Under the pieces are notes generated by a model. It made no database searches. It was given only the letters and a program-made list of their open reading frames with translations, and had not been told where the DNA came from. Position numbers and translations under genes: made by a program. DNA of 64,000 nt from Sambucus nigra (lineage: Eukaryota > Streptophyta > Magnoliopsida > Dipsacales > Adoxaceae). The number at the start of each line of letters is the position of its first letter. The stretch's first letter is position 1. The stretch is from assembly GCA_949130495.1 (NCBI GenBank), contig OX422223.1, forward strand, positions 77,002,751 through 77,066,750, read 5' to 3'. This document shows positions 35,901 through 48,800 of this stretch, piece after piece.

Positions 35901-37262
35901 CTTGGGCACATATTTAAACACTTATCCTAAAATAATTAAATTCAATTGTATTTCAAGTAAAGTGTTAAGATATAATCAAATTGAATTCAAAATTATTTGA
36001 GCATAATTATAACTAAATAAGATGAGAAATCAACACCAATATGTAATTAGATCTAAATTCAAGTTAATTTATGAATAGGTGATATCCAACCAAATTAGTT
36101 AACTTTAATTGCAATGATGTGATATCTAATTATCTAGAAACCTAAATCATTTGCACATTTAAGATTATACAAGGCTATGTGTTGTGAATAAAAGTAAATG
36201 CGAGCATAAGCACAACACCAAAATTTATGAGGAAAAACTTCCCTTAGGGGAAAAAATCTCAAGATGCTACAACTAATCAACTAGAAAAAAAAATACTTTA
36301 AAAATAGATCAATCCTTTACGTATATAATGTTCCTTTAGAAACTCATGTAATCCACTAATCCTCAAAACCTAACCTGGTCTAACAGTTCTCATCCAAAGC
36401 TCATTTGTAAAGAGGGGAAAATTAACTCAAATTAGCTTCCACACATTCGACTTCGAAAAATCCACTTCAATTCTTCATGCATTCCTCTTATTGACCTCTA
36501 AAACGAAGATCTTCAATGGCAAATGATAAAGGATATGTATTATAAAGTTATTTTAATGAATCACTTCAAAATCTCTTACAAAATATTTCAATCAAGATAA
36601 AGTAAACTGAAATCTCATCTAAGGATTTTAGAGAGAGAGAGTGAGAGAGTCTCTTAGTTCTAAATTTTTTGCAAATGGAAGCAAGAACTATAATTCAAAA
36701 ATGAAGCCAAAAATATTTTTAGAATGAAAAAAATCAGATTTCTCGCTTCTATGAAGTCCGTAAGCACGGATCCCTTTTAGTCGTGTGCATGGTCATAAAA
36801 ATGGCCAAGACGGAATATACTGGTTATATTCGTGTGCATGGGGCCATTTCACTACCGTTTTCACAGTTTTGGGAAGAATGGAACACCTTTTCAAAAATCT
36901 TCAATTCAAAGGCATTGTATGCATGCGTTCTCAAAATATGGATTTAAAGGGAAAGAATAAGTTCAAGATATATGGGAGAAAATAAATGGGCAAGAAGAGG
37001 GAATCCTAAAGTGTATCAAAGGTCTTATACCATATCTGAAAAGGTTCAAAAGTCCACCGGGGCCTCTGAATCGATGAAAGCATATCAGTCCACCGAGGTC
37101 TTATACCATATCAGATGAAAATGAAATCATGCAAGGAAATCTATCATCTATACACACAAGACTGTTAATGGTATGTTCCAGTACTAAAGTAAAAACTCCA
37201 AAATGTCCGACAAAAAATATTTTGACATGGAATATGACTAGATGGACTTCTGTACATTTTCA
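35901..37262 (-). mobile_element. Copia-like 3' LTR, inner part
   Basis: It aligns with 44366-45715, for example ATGTGTTGTGAATAAAAGTAAA versus ATGTTGTGTGAATAAAATTAAA-type matches and the shared CCAATCCTCAAAAC blocks. It ends at TTTTCA, beside the polypurine tract. Short open frames inside have no family resemblance. Confidence 0.8.
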
Positions 37263-37276
37263 TTCTCCCCCTTTGG
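37263..37276 (-). promoter_or_regulatory. Polypurine tract of the copia-like element
   Basis: The - strand reads CCAAAGGGGGAGAA directly before the LTR start (TGAAAATG), the expected plus-strand priming site. Confidence 0.75.
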
Positions 37277-40200
37277 TTAGTTCGTGGAAAAATTCCAAAA
37301 TTCTAAAAGACATGCAAATCCCACCATATAAACAAAGCCCCAATCATCAATCTACATCACCCATAACCTAGAAAGGACAACATGAACTAATACTAAACTA
37401 AAAAGTTATACTCGGTGTATACTATCAACTAAGATGCTAAAGAATCTGAACTAATGATGAGATACATGCCAAAATTAAACTTCACAATACTATTAAATAA
37501 GTAACCTTATTGTGAAGGCAAAGTTCTCCTTACATTGGTGCTCCCCCCAAATAAAAATGCACTATTATAGAGAATCTTCCCCCCCCCCCCCCCCCCGCTC
37601 TTCCACGAATGGATAAAGGTAGAAAAGATAATACTAGGATATGTGGGACCAAAAATAAAATATATGATAGGGAAGAATATGGTAGTCAATCGCATACAGA
37701 ATATATACAAGATAATATATCCCCTTAAATTGCATGTAGGATAACCATAAAAGCATATGACAAGATATTAATGGTAAAGAGATATAGTCAATTATAAAGT
37801 GAGAATGACCATATGATATCTTGATAAACCCCTTAAGAAACAAGTTCTAGCATCAAAGAATATGTATCATGAAATTTAACCACAAATAAATCATATCTCA
37901 AATAGAGAAGAAAAACTCCACCTACAACAAATATCTCTCCCTGAAATAAAATAGTATTCCCCATAAATCTATGCATGCAAAGAGAGAATCACGAAAAACA
38001 TGGTAACATAAAACATATGAAGCATGTGAAACATGATCAGATTAGAAGTATCATGGAGAGATGTATCAAAAACATGTGAGCACGGACTTGGACTTGAAAC
38101 ATATACATAAGTGATAATCTAAGACAAGAACCACATATGTTCAAAAGTAGCATGCCAAGAATCGTGTGAAATAAATGAAGATCAAATATCCTAACACAAA
38201 TGAGATCGAATAGCCAAGAAACATGGTATAATATGAATAAGAAGGAATATGCATCATCAAGGTCAACATCTCTACCAAAAACATCACAAGGCATCACATG
38301 ACATGTCTCAAAACACATAACTTCACAAAAGATAGTTAGCAAGGCACCAAACTCTAGCCAATATAAACATAAAGGTGTCACAAAGGGCATAAAATATACA
38401 AGGAGCTAAAGTATCTAAAGAGAGAACAAGGTACTATCATGATAAGCTAAAAAAACAATTTTATTTTCCAAGAGGATCGCATATATATCCAACCAAGACT
38501 TAAAAGAGAGTCAAAATGTCCAACTCTAAATCAATGTACACAAAGAAATGATGTGGACACTCAACTAAAGTGATTATCTCAAAACTGAACTACTAAGATC
38601 ACGAAAACATAAAAATGGTAGATGATAAAAAAAAGTAAACTCATATCCAAGTAGGTCCACATGTGTATTTCATGGGAGGCAACAACACCAGAACTAAGCT
38701 AGGAATGGGATATAATTAAAAAGCATGATAGGGTATAGCCAAACTAGAAATACCGCAAAGTAACTAGACCACATACAAGATAATGATAAAAAAGATTTAT
38801 AGATATTCCAACATGAATATATATAACTTACAAGGCATCATGTACAACCATAAGAATAAAAAATGAATGAAGAGGTATCAGAAGTAAACCACCATTAAGC
38901 GTGCGTACGAGTGAAATATGATACCGTGCAAACGGGAACAAAGAGGAATCGTGAGAATGGTACGTGAAAGAAATATAACTATAAATAACCTCAAATAACC
39001 ATGTGAATAGGCAAAAAACTAACCATACGAATAGTTATGCCCGAAAACCTTACCCTTTAAAAACATCTTCAACAAATTAAATCCAACTTTATAATTCTTT
39101 TGAAAAGCTTCTCCCTATAATATCATCTCATTGAATACCCATACTTACTCAAAAAATCCTCAATACAACCAGTAATAACTCAAATAAGATAAAAAAGGGC
39201 AAGGTATACTCAACACCTCAAAATCAACTCAATACCCCCAAATACCCAAAACTCTCAAATGCATAATACAAAAGGGTGAATCTAAATCAAATAGAGAATG
39301 CAACCAAATGATCTAACCAAATATGAATAAAACACTAAAAGTGAGTAAATATATCTCATTTTAGATAAATGTAAAAAATATAGGGTATATGTACATAAAT
39401 ATATGATTTGTTCTCACCAAAAAATAAATATCAACTTTTAACTTTCATAAAGCAATAAGAATTATACAGTTGATTACACATGTAGAATTTAAATAAGAAC
39501 ATATGGATATCATATCAATTCACATCAAACTCAACTTAACATGTGATGTTAGACATATTATCATGTATGTGAATGAGAACAAAATGAATCACAAGTGTTT
39601 TAAGTAGCATTGGTCCAAATCATGAGAGAACTAGTCATTAAAGGAACAAAATCATATTGTTGATGAGGAAAAAGTTTCCATCCACTTTATAAACTCCATC
39701 AAGAACATATTATATGAATCCTTTAATACCAAATTGAAATAGCAATTTCTTTTAAAATAAGTTGTGGCCCTATATTTTCTATGTATGTTCATTTTTTAGC
39801 ACTTGCCTATTAGCTTTTACATAACATCTAGGCTTTTGTCGTTGATTTGCTTTTCACACATAATTTTGATGACATCTACCAAAGTGATATATAAATTTGA
39901 TTTAGGTGTTATCATTTCAATAGTATCACTTATAAATGAATAAAAAAATTCAATTCCAACAAATATGAGTACATATAACACTCAAACTCACAAAAGTGGA
40001 CCATAAAGACTTAGCAAGCAATCCATATGATGGTAATAATAAATAATTTCAACTTAATCATTATAATAAGCCTCAATAAACTACCAAAACAAGTGTGATG
40101 GTGCTGTATAAATGATATATAAGCTAAGAATCCGCAATACACCTAAAAAAATTGATTTTCATAGTATTTTTAAGAAATTGTTTACATGAAACACATAAAT

Positions 40201-41097
40201 ACATGATTGTGAAACTATCGAATTCTCTTTGCTTAACAATATTTATCCATTAACCTTTAATATAATTAAGAACAAATCAAAAATCAAGCAAACAAAAATA
40301 TTTTTGAATTTTTCATATATGTACCAAAAATTATTCAAAGTATGTATAAAATCATATAAATGCAAAAATATAAGAGAAATAAATCACGTGTGGATGAAAA
40401 TACACTCTCACACAAAAAAAACATGTTAACTCAAAATATTTTTTCGGTTTTACTCAAAATAAAGAGATAAGAAAAAATCAAGAGATGCAAAATGCATATG
40501 TATACAGAATGAATGTAAGCTCCCACACAACAAATCATAAAAATATTCATGGATCATTCATGACACTACTAGTTATAGCTATAGGACGTCCTAATCCTAT
40601 AGCTTCAAAAAAACATCAAAGAGAGATAACTACTCCATTACACCAAGCGTATGGCCCCATACATAAGGCTATACGAGAGTATCTAACACCATTATCCTAA
40701 CTATGGAGAAGGGTGCCTCAGCGCGTAGGATCGCGACAAAATAGGAAGCAGGAAGAACTCGTCTCAATCATCGGAATACCATGTGCAATCAACGTCATGC
40801 GCGCCCCATGAAATCCTTACTAGTAGGTTTCTGACGATCACATACGCACATGCACACGCACTCTTTGTATGATTCACACAATCCAACAATCAATATCAAA
40901 CCCTATACCATCGGTTACTAAGATAATCTCTTTTATCACATGTTTAAACATTAACCATTTATATATAATTAGCCTGGACCCTAAGGTTCCTAAAATAGGT
41001 ATTGTCACATAAACTTATTATTTATATGCTTAGTTTAATTCAATAACAACCTTACTCGATGGGTTAGAAACACAATCTTGTTTATATTATGATTTAC
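37277..41097. other. AT-rich interior of the copia-like element, no gene seen
   Basis: I recognise no pol or other domain on either strand. The longest frame (38037-38390, -, 117 codons) is Cys-, Phe- and Leu-rich with no identifiable family. A run of 18 C lies at 37579-37596. The region may contain further inserted elements without visible boundaries. Confidence 0.45.
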
Positions 41098-41412
41098 ATA
41101 ATCGTTAAACCTTAAACTCAACTCAACTCAACAAATCCTTTTCCCAATTTTTGGGGTCAGCTACACGAATCCTATTTTTCAATTTCATTCTGTCCAGTGC
41201 AATATCTTCGGTTAAACCACATGATATCATGTCCTTTTTTATAATATCCCACCAAGTTAATTTAGGCCTACCTTTACCCCTTGGGTTACCATCAATATAC
41301 TAACTAAATCACTCTTCCTTACAGGAGCATCCATTGGTCTACGCTTGACGTGTCCAAACCACCTAAGTCGATTTTCTCTCAATTTATCTTCTATAATTGT
41401 TAAACGTTAAAC
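41098..41412 (-). mobile_element. LINE 3' fragment (RTE-like) with 20 bp target duplication
   Basis: The 275 bp between 41118 and 41392 reads on the - strand as the C-terminal end of a LINE reverse transcriptase (LRWFGHVKRRPMDAPVRKSD, then a GKPK/TWWDIIKKDM-like stretch). It finishes with a GTTGAGTTGAGTTGAGTTT tail typical of RTE-type elements. Flanking it are 20 bp direct repeats, ATAATCGTTAAACCTTAAAC (41098) and ATAATTGTTAAACGTTAAAC (41393), with two mismatches. The 5' part is missing, as is common after target-primed insertion. Confidence 0.87.
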
Positions 41413-42846
41413 GAAATTATAAATTTCAACCTGAACCCCAAAGTTCCTAAATTGAGTATTGTTACCTAAACTTGCAAGTTTTATAACTATTTTAATCTAT
41501 CTAAAAGTTTTTAAGATTAACCAACTTGAAATCCCACTTAAGTGCTCCTGAGAAATCCACACTGGGACAGACCATCAGTTTGAATCAATTGGATGGGCCT
41601 AGTGCTCGGTTCCTCTTACTTGTTTCAGCTATAGCGGCCCTAACCAAAACTTTCAAAACCTACAACCTTTAATAACTCATATCCTCAATAGATAATCAAC
41701 GTATACTTGTTATAAACCAATTTTTATAATTTCTAAAAGGTTTAGAACACAATTAAGAGTTTAATTACAGAAATTATTGAACTACCTTAACTTCTTCTTC
41801 TTTATAAGAATGGGTTTAGTTAGCCTTTGATTTCTAATCAATTATCATAATAAAATTGGCACTTCTGCAAGTTACAGCATGTATTAATCATACCTAATAA
41901 CTTCTAACACAAATTTCAAGGATTCGTATGTTATAACTAATTTTAAGTGGTCATCATAATAATCACTAGGGTTCCAATTTGATTAATTCTAATTACGAAT
42001 TGATGTTTAATTATGAAATAAAATCAGACTACATGTTTATATTTACATATTTTAACATATGATTACTACTATAAGAGAAATACAATTATATTTTTATACC
42101 ATGTAAACTTGCCTTAGGATGATTGTATGAAATTTATTCTCGAATCTCCAAGATATGATTTCCACCTCTTCTCTCTATGCAAATAGGGCTTTTCTAAGTT
42201 GTGTTATGTGAAATGGATTAAGTTACTTGGTCTAATATATTAATCAAACCCGAAATTAGGCCTAGGACCCAAATTCACCTCAACCTAAAAGACCCAATCG
42301 GAGTCCCAAATGGCCTAAAACTTGGTCAAACCCATATATTAACCAAATGGACCCTTATTCACACTATATTGACTCAAATCGGGCCTTTTGAATGTCCCAC
42401 TAGCCAACCAAAAAGTTAACATGTTTCGCGAATCAAGTATTTTATTAAGTTTCTTAATTAGTCGATACTCATCACTAAATTTTAAATCTTAATTATTTGT
42501 TAATTAATTGTGACTCAATATCATAAAAAGCTACTTTACGATTGGGGGGACCCAATGCCAGGGGAATAATTCAAATAAGAAAACCCCTAACACCTAGTCA
42601 TATGGTTGTTCCATAGCCTCCCATAATATCAAGTCACTTAATTATTTTACTTAATGGAATAATATGAGTTAGCTAATTATTATAACATGATCGTGCAACG
42701 CACTATTAATCAGATAATACTACGTATATAACATCTTTATCTAATAAATGACACGTTGAATGCCTTACATTTCAAGCCACAAAAATGACATACTGAATGT
42801 AGTATGAAATATCAACTCATTATGCAACTAATAATCAATTTAAAGA
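41413..42846. other. Non-genic DNA, possible LTR 3' end at 42872
   Basis: No gene is seen. The sequence just beyond this stretch, TCTTAAAATATGGATTATTACA (ending about 42876), resembles an LTR end of the GGGTTGTTACA type and may mark an LTR inserted in the copia gag. About 60 bp at 41428 (CCTGAACCCCAAAGTTCCTA) repeats 40972 (CCTGGACCCTAAGGTTCCTA). Confidence 0.35.
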
Positions 42847-42879
42847 TTAAATAAATGTCTTAAAATATGGATTATTACA

Positions 42880-44000
42880 TCCTTTTTTTACAAAATCTTG
42901 TTTCACCCCAAATCTCATATTTTCCACGCAAATGAGGAGGAATAGGATGAAATTTTCTCCAATAAGTATTTTTTTTCTTGTAAAATTTCTACTATATTCG
43001 ATAGTCAAATAATTGAATTTAGTAACAAGAACATCCAAATTATGTTTCAAGGCATCGAGGGAATCATGGTCACGTGAAACAATGCCAACATGAGAATTTC
43101 TAAAGATGAAACAAAAATCTCTTCTGCGAACATAAGGTTCATTGTGAACCACCTTAGGATGAGATTTAGGAACAAATCTAGACTTGTGTTGATTACTAAA
43201 CAACTTGTAGAAAAATTTACTCAAACGACCCCTTTTATGATAAAATGCACAAGTTTAGGGTTGGGAAGGTCTTTTCAAGATTTCTTATCCTTTTTAAAAA
43301 GTCAATGACCCTTAAAAATTTTTGATCATATCTTTTATTGTTCAAAACACTTGGGGAGACAAACAAATTTTTCATCAAATATTCATATTTTAAATTCACA
43401 TTCAAAGAGGATTGGACTATTTTTATTAGTTTACGTATCAAAACATTTTCATAAAAGTATTATTAGATTGAGAAGAAGAAGAAGAAGAAGAAGAAGACCA
43501 AATTCATCAAAGCTTAAACCATACTCGTCATTTTTAACTTGAGTGGTTTCTAAAAGCATTTGTTTTAGTTTCATTAAATGATTTTCAAGATAAAATTTAA
43601 ATTTCTTTGACAAGGTAACTCATTTTCAAATGAAGAATTTTACTTCTCAAAATCACATTTGGACACTTCACATATTTTAAGTTCTTTTTCCACATTTTTA
43701 AGTGTTAATAATAAGTCACTCTTCTCTTTTTAAATCAACTAAAGTTTTTCAAAAACACATTTACTTTGAATTTTTAGATTTTTTAAATACTTATTTCTCT
43801 CTTTCAAAGTATTCATATCTTTCTTCAAAACAAAATTCAAGTCTTTAGGCAACTCTTTGAGTGATAATTATTTTGGCTTTTGTAGTCAATTTATCATTAT
43901 TCTTTTATAATTTGAAACCATCTTTCATGAGCTTTTGATATTCTAAAATTATCATTATCATGAAAATTCAAACTAGAAACACTAGAGTTCTTATGATAAG
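42880..44000 (-). pseudogene. gag: Copia-like gag remnant, broken
   Basis: On the - strand a zinc-knuckle-like segment, CAFYHKRGRLSKFFYKLF (about 43250-43196), resembles the C-x2-C-x4-H-x4-C knuckle of copia Gag but has lost cysteines and histidine. After it runs KSRFVPKSHPKVVHNEPY and 60 more open codons. Upstream on the same strand are charged segments and a (GAA)n tract (43473-43498). Stops break the frame in several places. Its position next to the primer site at 44255-44268 fits gag. The call rests on the knuckle pattern and context. Confidence 0.55.
43473..43498. repeat. (GAA)n microsatellite
   Basis: About nine GAA triplets within the gag remnant. Confidence 0.9.
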
Positions 44001-44254
44001 AAGAACTACAATTCTCATGAATTTTGGAAATAAATCATTTTGATCGTTTTATTATCACACAAGTACTATCATCACTTGGAATAGTATAATAAGGAAAAAT
44101 GGAGTTTAACATCCTATCCCCATAATCACTTCAAAATAATTATCAATAATCAAAACTAGCACAATATAAATACAAATAAGGCACAAAATCGCAAACTAAC
44201 ACAAAATAGCACATACGGATCTATCTTGGGATGCTAAACCCAAAAAGAGCAACT

Positions 44255-44268
44255 GTGCTCTCATATCA
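44255..44268 (-). promoter_or_regulatory. Primer-binding site of the copia-like element
   Basis: The - strand reads TGATATGAGAGCAC, two changes from the initiator-Met form TGGTATCAGAGCAC, two bases inside the 5' LTR. Confidence 0.7.
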
Positions 44269-44270
44269 AT

Positions 44271-45715
44271 TGAGAACACATAATTCAGTGTGTCAATGTG
44301 TTAGAGGGATGGTGAATAGGAAAAACTAAAATTAAAAACTTTCTTGTTTAAACACCTTATAAGTGAAACTCACATTCACTTTTTAAACACTCATCTTAAA
44401 ATGACTAAATTCAATTTTAGTTCTAGGAAAGTGTTAAGAAATCATTAAAATACAAGTCAAAATCCTTTTATTTCGACTGCAAGTAAACAAGATGAGAAAG
44501 CTACATATACATCAAATTATATCCAAATTAATGTCAATTTCTGATTAGGTGAGATCCAGTCATATTAGTTCAATTTAATTGTAATTATTTGAGATCTAAC
44601 TGTATAGAAACCTAAATCAATTGTAGATCAGAGATTATGTGATGTTATGTGTTGTGAATAAAATTAAATACGAGAATAAGCACAACACTAAGATTTACGA
44701 AGAAAAATCCCACCTAGGAGAAAAAAATCTCCGGACACTCCAACAAACTTACTAGAAAAAATTAAGACTTTTACAATAGACCAACCATCTACCTTGATTG
44801 ATTTTCCTTACAAGATCTCATAATACACCAATCCTCAAAACTCCACCCAATATAGCGGCTCTTATTTAAAGCTCACATGTAGACAGAGGAGAATCCACTT
44901 TAATTAGCTTCCTCGCATCCAACTTGGATAAGTACACTCAAATTCTTCATTTTTTCCTCTTGTTTACTTTTCAATTGAATATTTTCAGTGACAAATGATA
45001 AAGTATGGGTTTTTTAAGGTGTTTTGATGAATCATTCAAAAATCTCTCACAAAATATTTCAATCAGAATGTCGTAAAATCAAATTTCATATAAGATTTCT
45101 AGATAGAGAAAGAGATGTTTTTAGATCTAATTTTTTTATAAATGGAAGTAAGAGTTCTAATACAAAAATGGAGCCGTCTTTTTATAGTGAAAAAAACATA
45201 TTTTCCGCTTCTCCATTGTTTGTGCCCACATAGCCCTTTTTGGCCATGCGCACAATCATTAAAAACACAATATGGAACCTATTCGTCATATTCGTGCGCA
45301 TGGGAACATTTCTCTACCGTGCATATGATTTTGGGAATAATACAAAACCTTTTAAAATACTCCAAATTGAAAGGAATTGTTTGCATGCATTCTCAAAATA
45401 TGAGTTTTTAAGGATAAGAACGAGTGCAAGAAACGTGGGAAAAATATGTGGGCAAGAAGAGGTAATCATAAAGTGTATCAAAATTCGTACACCATATTTG
45501 CAAAGGTCTAGAAATCCACCAAAAACTCCAAGTCGATGATACGATGCAATGCAAATCGACTTGGATGCAAATGGAGGCATGTAAGAAAATCAAGCATCTT
45601 GACACACAAAATTGACAAGAATATTGTCCCGATGGAAAACAAGAAATTCCCAAACGACGGACAGATAAAAAAAATTTGAAACAGAACAAATTTAGAACAC
45701 TTCTATGCATTTTCA
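44271..45715 (-). mobile_element. Copia-like 5' LTR
   Basis: This 1445 bp copy pairs with 24553-24670 plus 35901-37262. It is uninterrupted at the place where the other copy carries the CACTA element (AAACTCACATTCACTTTTT, about 44365). Confidence 0.8.
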
Positions 45716-47289
45716 TTTTTTCCAATAGTCAATGTAAACCATGGTGTATGTCGTAAATGAGAACACCACTACGAAATTCAAATAATGTTATATTCCGAAT
45801 TGGGTAATAGTTAAAATGGAAATGGGACTATTATAACATTGATCATTGCCAATGGACGTTTTCCTGACTTGTGATGGAGGCTGGGATCACTTTCCCCCCA
45901 AACCACCACTCATTAAAGTTTCGTGAGTATCATAGATTGATTCTTGAGTAGTGTTCTCCCAACACTTGGAGGATTAAATGGAGTCAAATTACTGAATGAG
46001 CTTTACATGACCCATTTTGGAATTTCATAGATTAGGTATTTCTCACACCCTTCTTTTTGGTGTAAATTTACAAAAGAGTATATATAAAGTAATGAATTAA
46101 ATTTATGGTGGAAAATAAAACTTTATTCATTATAGAATAGTACACATAGTGTATTACCACCGCAGGGATGAATTAAATTTTTATTTCTCAACTCAAACTA
46201 TAATGTAAAAAATAAAAAAGTTCCAATCCTTACTCCCATATGGACATTATTTTATTATCCACTTCAGTTTTTATATTTGAACATTTTTGTAATGTTTTCC
46301 TCTTCTTAATTCTGTTGTTTCTTGAATAAAAAACAAGTCGGACGTGATGAACTTTGTTGCCCTCAATAGATTTTAGGTAATTAAACAAAGATTGGGAGAC
46401 TCTAATCATCCCAAGTTGACAACTTTTCTTCCCCATACACCTCCTCAATCATTTCATTGGATTATCAATCATTCGATAGGGAGCTAGAGATCTCGATGGG
46501 TTACACTGACCACGACACTTATTATGGAAGTGTTTTTGGGGGATCAAATTATTTTGAGCCCTATATATTTCCTCATTTCCTATTACACACTCAACATCTT
46601 TAAAAAAAATATGATTCCAAGGTGGAAGATCTATAACCATATAGGCGATTCCATTTTTCCCACTTCCTCCAGTGCTTGCCTTGCAAAAAGGAAAGAAGTT
46701 GGGAGATCCTTTAATCTTGTTATTGTGGAGGATTTAATAGACAAAGAGAAATCCTAGCCATGGCATTGCAAGCCCCCATCGATGATGCACCCAGGGAGAA
46801 ACTCGTGTGTTAATGGTGGATACCCGTGAATGCTTGTCTTTCGGTCTGCCACATCCCCCCTTAGGTCAGGTTATCGGTCCGATGTGGGTCAATGACTTTC
46901 CCCTAAAAGATGTTCAACACCATATCCAATTTGAGTCAGATACCCCAGGTTTTAGGCCTAGGCCTAAGTGTGTTCTGTGTGATAAAGGGATTTACTGGTT
47001 GTTCAAAGTCACCAATTTATTTTATATAAAAATAAATAAATTCGATCTAGCCCTTTTGGGCTAATACTAAGACATGTTTAAGTCTGTAGTTGGTCCAAAG
47101 ATTCTTGATATGTGGGTTCAAGAATATGGTTATAAGTGGGGAAGGTATTAGTAATCCCACTTGTTCTTTATGCTTCTTTAATTATATGATTATTAACCCA
47201 CTTAACATTAATTGATTATTTTTTAGTTATTTTTAGAACTTGTTTAGAGACCTAAGGTTAAGAAAAACTTAAACTTAGATAGTTGCTTA

Positions 47290-48800
47290 TGTATGAAATG
47301 GTATTGGTGAGAAGTATGGGAACATCATTTCAATTAGTGAAGGTACACAAGGGTGCTTATGTATGACTCTATGCTTGCACAATGGGTAGCCTTTAGTATG
47401 TATGCAAATGTGAGGGAGAGATATTTTTTAGATAGTTTCATATATATATCGAGGATTGAGGAGAGATGGAAAGGTAATATGAGAGATGGATACATATATG
47501 TTGTGAAAACATATAGAGAGATATGTTATAGAGGCTCGTGCTCATGAAAATGAATTAGAATTGTTCCTACATACCTATTAACACTTGGGATAAAATCCTA
47601 TGTAATTCGATTATGTATATATGTTTGAGCGTTTGTGTAGGTTTGCACGGGAAATCACTGCTTGGGAGAGTTTGATATCCCTTTTGGGTTTAAAAAGGGA
47701 CAATGGATGGGTGAAGGAAGATGGATGCATCTTTGTGGAAAAAATATATCAAGAGGTATATTTTTGAGGCTTGTGCTCACGATAAGAACTCAACATTGTG
47801 CTAAGTAGTTCAATTTTATATATGCGCTTCATCTTTTTTGTAGGCTTATACCGAAAGCTGCGACTTAAAATATCTTGTTATCTCATTTATTTTATCATAA
47901 AGAGATTAGGGGTGAGGGGTGATGGTTTTCTATCCTTTGAAATATGTACACTTAGGTTTAGGAGGATCGCAATTGTTACATTGGTCTCACTCGCACTTCA
48001 GGTAACTCATAATATTACAAGCTATGAGCCTTACATAAATATTGGATCTCTTAATCATGAGAGTATTAATAGTTATGAATATACGTCTTTTTCATCTGAC
48101 ATATCAATGAATAATACTAATTTTAAGTGGGTGGATGAATAATCCATAGTCCATACTTTCAGTGATAAGTGGGTGGACGTAGTTTGGCTGCGTATAGTAC
48201 GTACACGTGTTTGTATGTTATATGGGGTGCATGAAAGATTGTGGCTTTGAGATAGTTTGATATCTCATGGTGATAGGTGAGAGGTAACAAGTGGGGGTTG
48301 AGAGACATGTGCATCTCGGTGAGGACAATATACCAAGAGACAAATTATCGAAGGTTGTGCTCACAAAAAGGACTCGGCATTACTCCTACGTGTGGCCATA
48401 AAATCAATGCCTATGTAATTAGGGTATTCACATGTTCGAACGTGATGTGTGTGCAAGTGTAGGACCTATCTTAGAAGGTAGAGACACTATCTATGGGCTA
48501 GAGTTTAACTTTAGTTAAGGTTTAGAATGGGAGTCGACCTAAAGTCGCTAACAAATACATCCATCACATATGGGGTGATCATTAACTCGAAGGTGTTGTT
48601 GAACCTTCAGGATAGTTTGGAGGTGTAACGCTAAGGATGTCATGTTATAAACATCCTTAGCTATGAAGGTAGAGGTAGAAGTCGGGGGGTTTGAACTGAA
48701 TACAGATGCATCCCTAAGAAATAATACTTCGAGAGATGTATTATCATGCTTGGGCTACACGAGTTTAATTTGGTATAGTGCCTATGTACCAAACAAGACT
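47290..48800. repeat. Three or four degenerate direct repeats
   Basis: Blocks centred near 47430, 47670, 48255 and 48620 share GAGAGTTTGATATC, a GATGCATC element, a -TATACCAAGAGRYATA- stretch and GGCTTGTGCTCACGA. Spacing is irregular (about 240-590 bp). Confidence 0.55.

Larger units (their letters stand above)
24553..45715 (-). mobile_element. Ty1/copia-like LTR retrotransposon (- strand), decayed and interrupted
   Basis: Two diverged copies of one ~1.45 kb sequence act as its LTRs: 44271-45715 (5' on the - strand) and 24553-24670 plus 35901-37262 (3'). Beside the 5' copy is TGATATGAGAGCAC (- strand, 44255-44268), a mutated initiator-Met primer site. Beside the 3' copy is CCAAAGGGGGAGAA (- strand, 37263-37276), a polypurine tract. 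A zinc-knuckle-like gag remnant is read at 42880-43260. The purine tract and primer site fit the Sirevirus type of copia element. I find no recognisable pol between 37277 and 42840. A CACTA element interrupts the 3' LTR. Confidence 0.75.

Noticed and set aside
37579..37596. C18 tract as a functional element
   Set aside because: Isolated homopolymer; its length is also the kind of feature that assembly errors affect.
38037..38390. 117-codon - strand frame as a membrane protein
   Set aside because: It is hydrophobic but sits in AT-rich repeat DNA, where such frames arise by chance; it has no family pattern.
24548..45720. Target duplication of the copia-like element (TCTTT / TTTTT)
   Set aside because: One mismatch in a T-rich stretch of five bases is not evidence.
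46807..47064. 85-codon frame as a small gene
   Set aside because: No domain, no promoter or splice context, and frames of this length occur by chance here.
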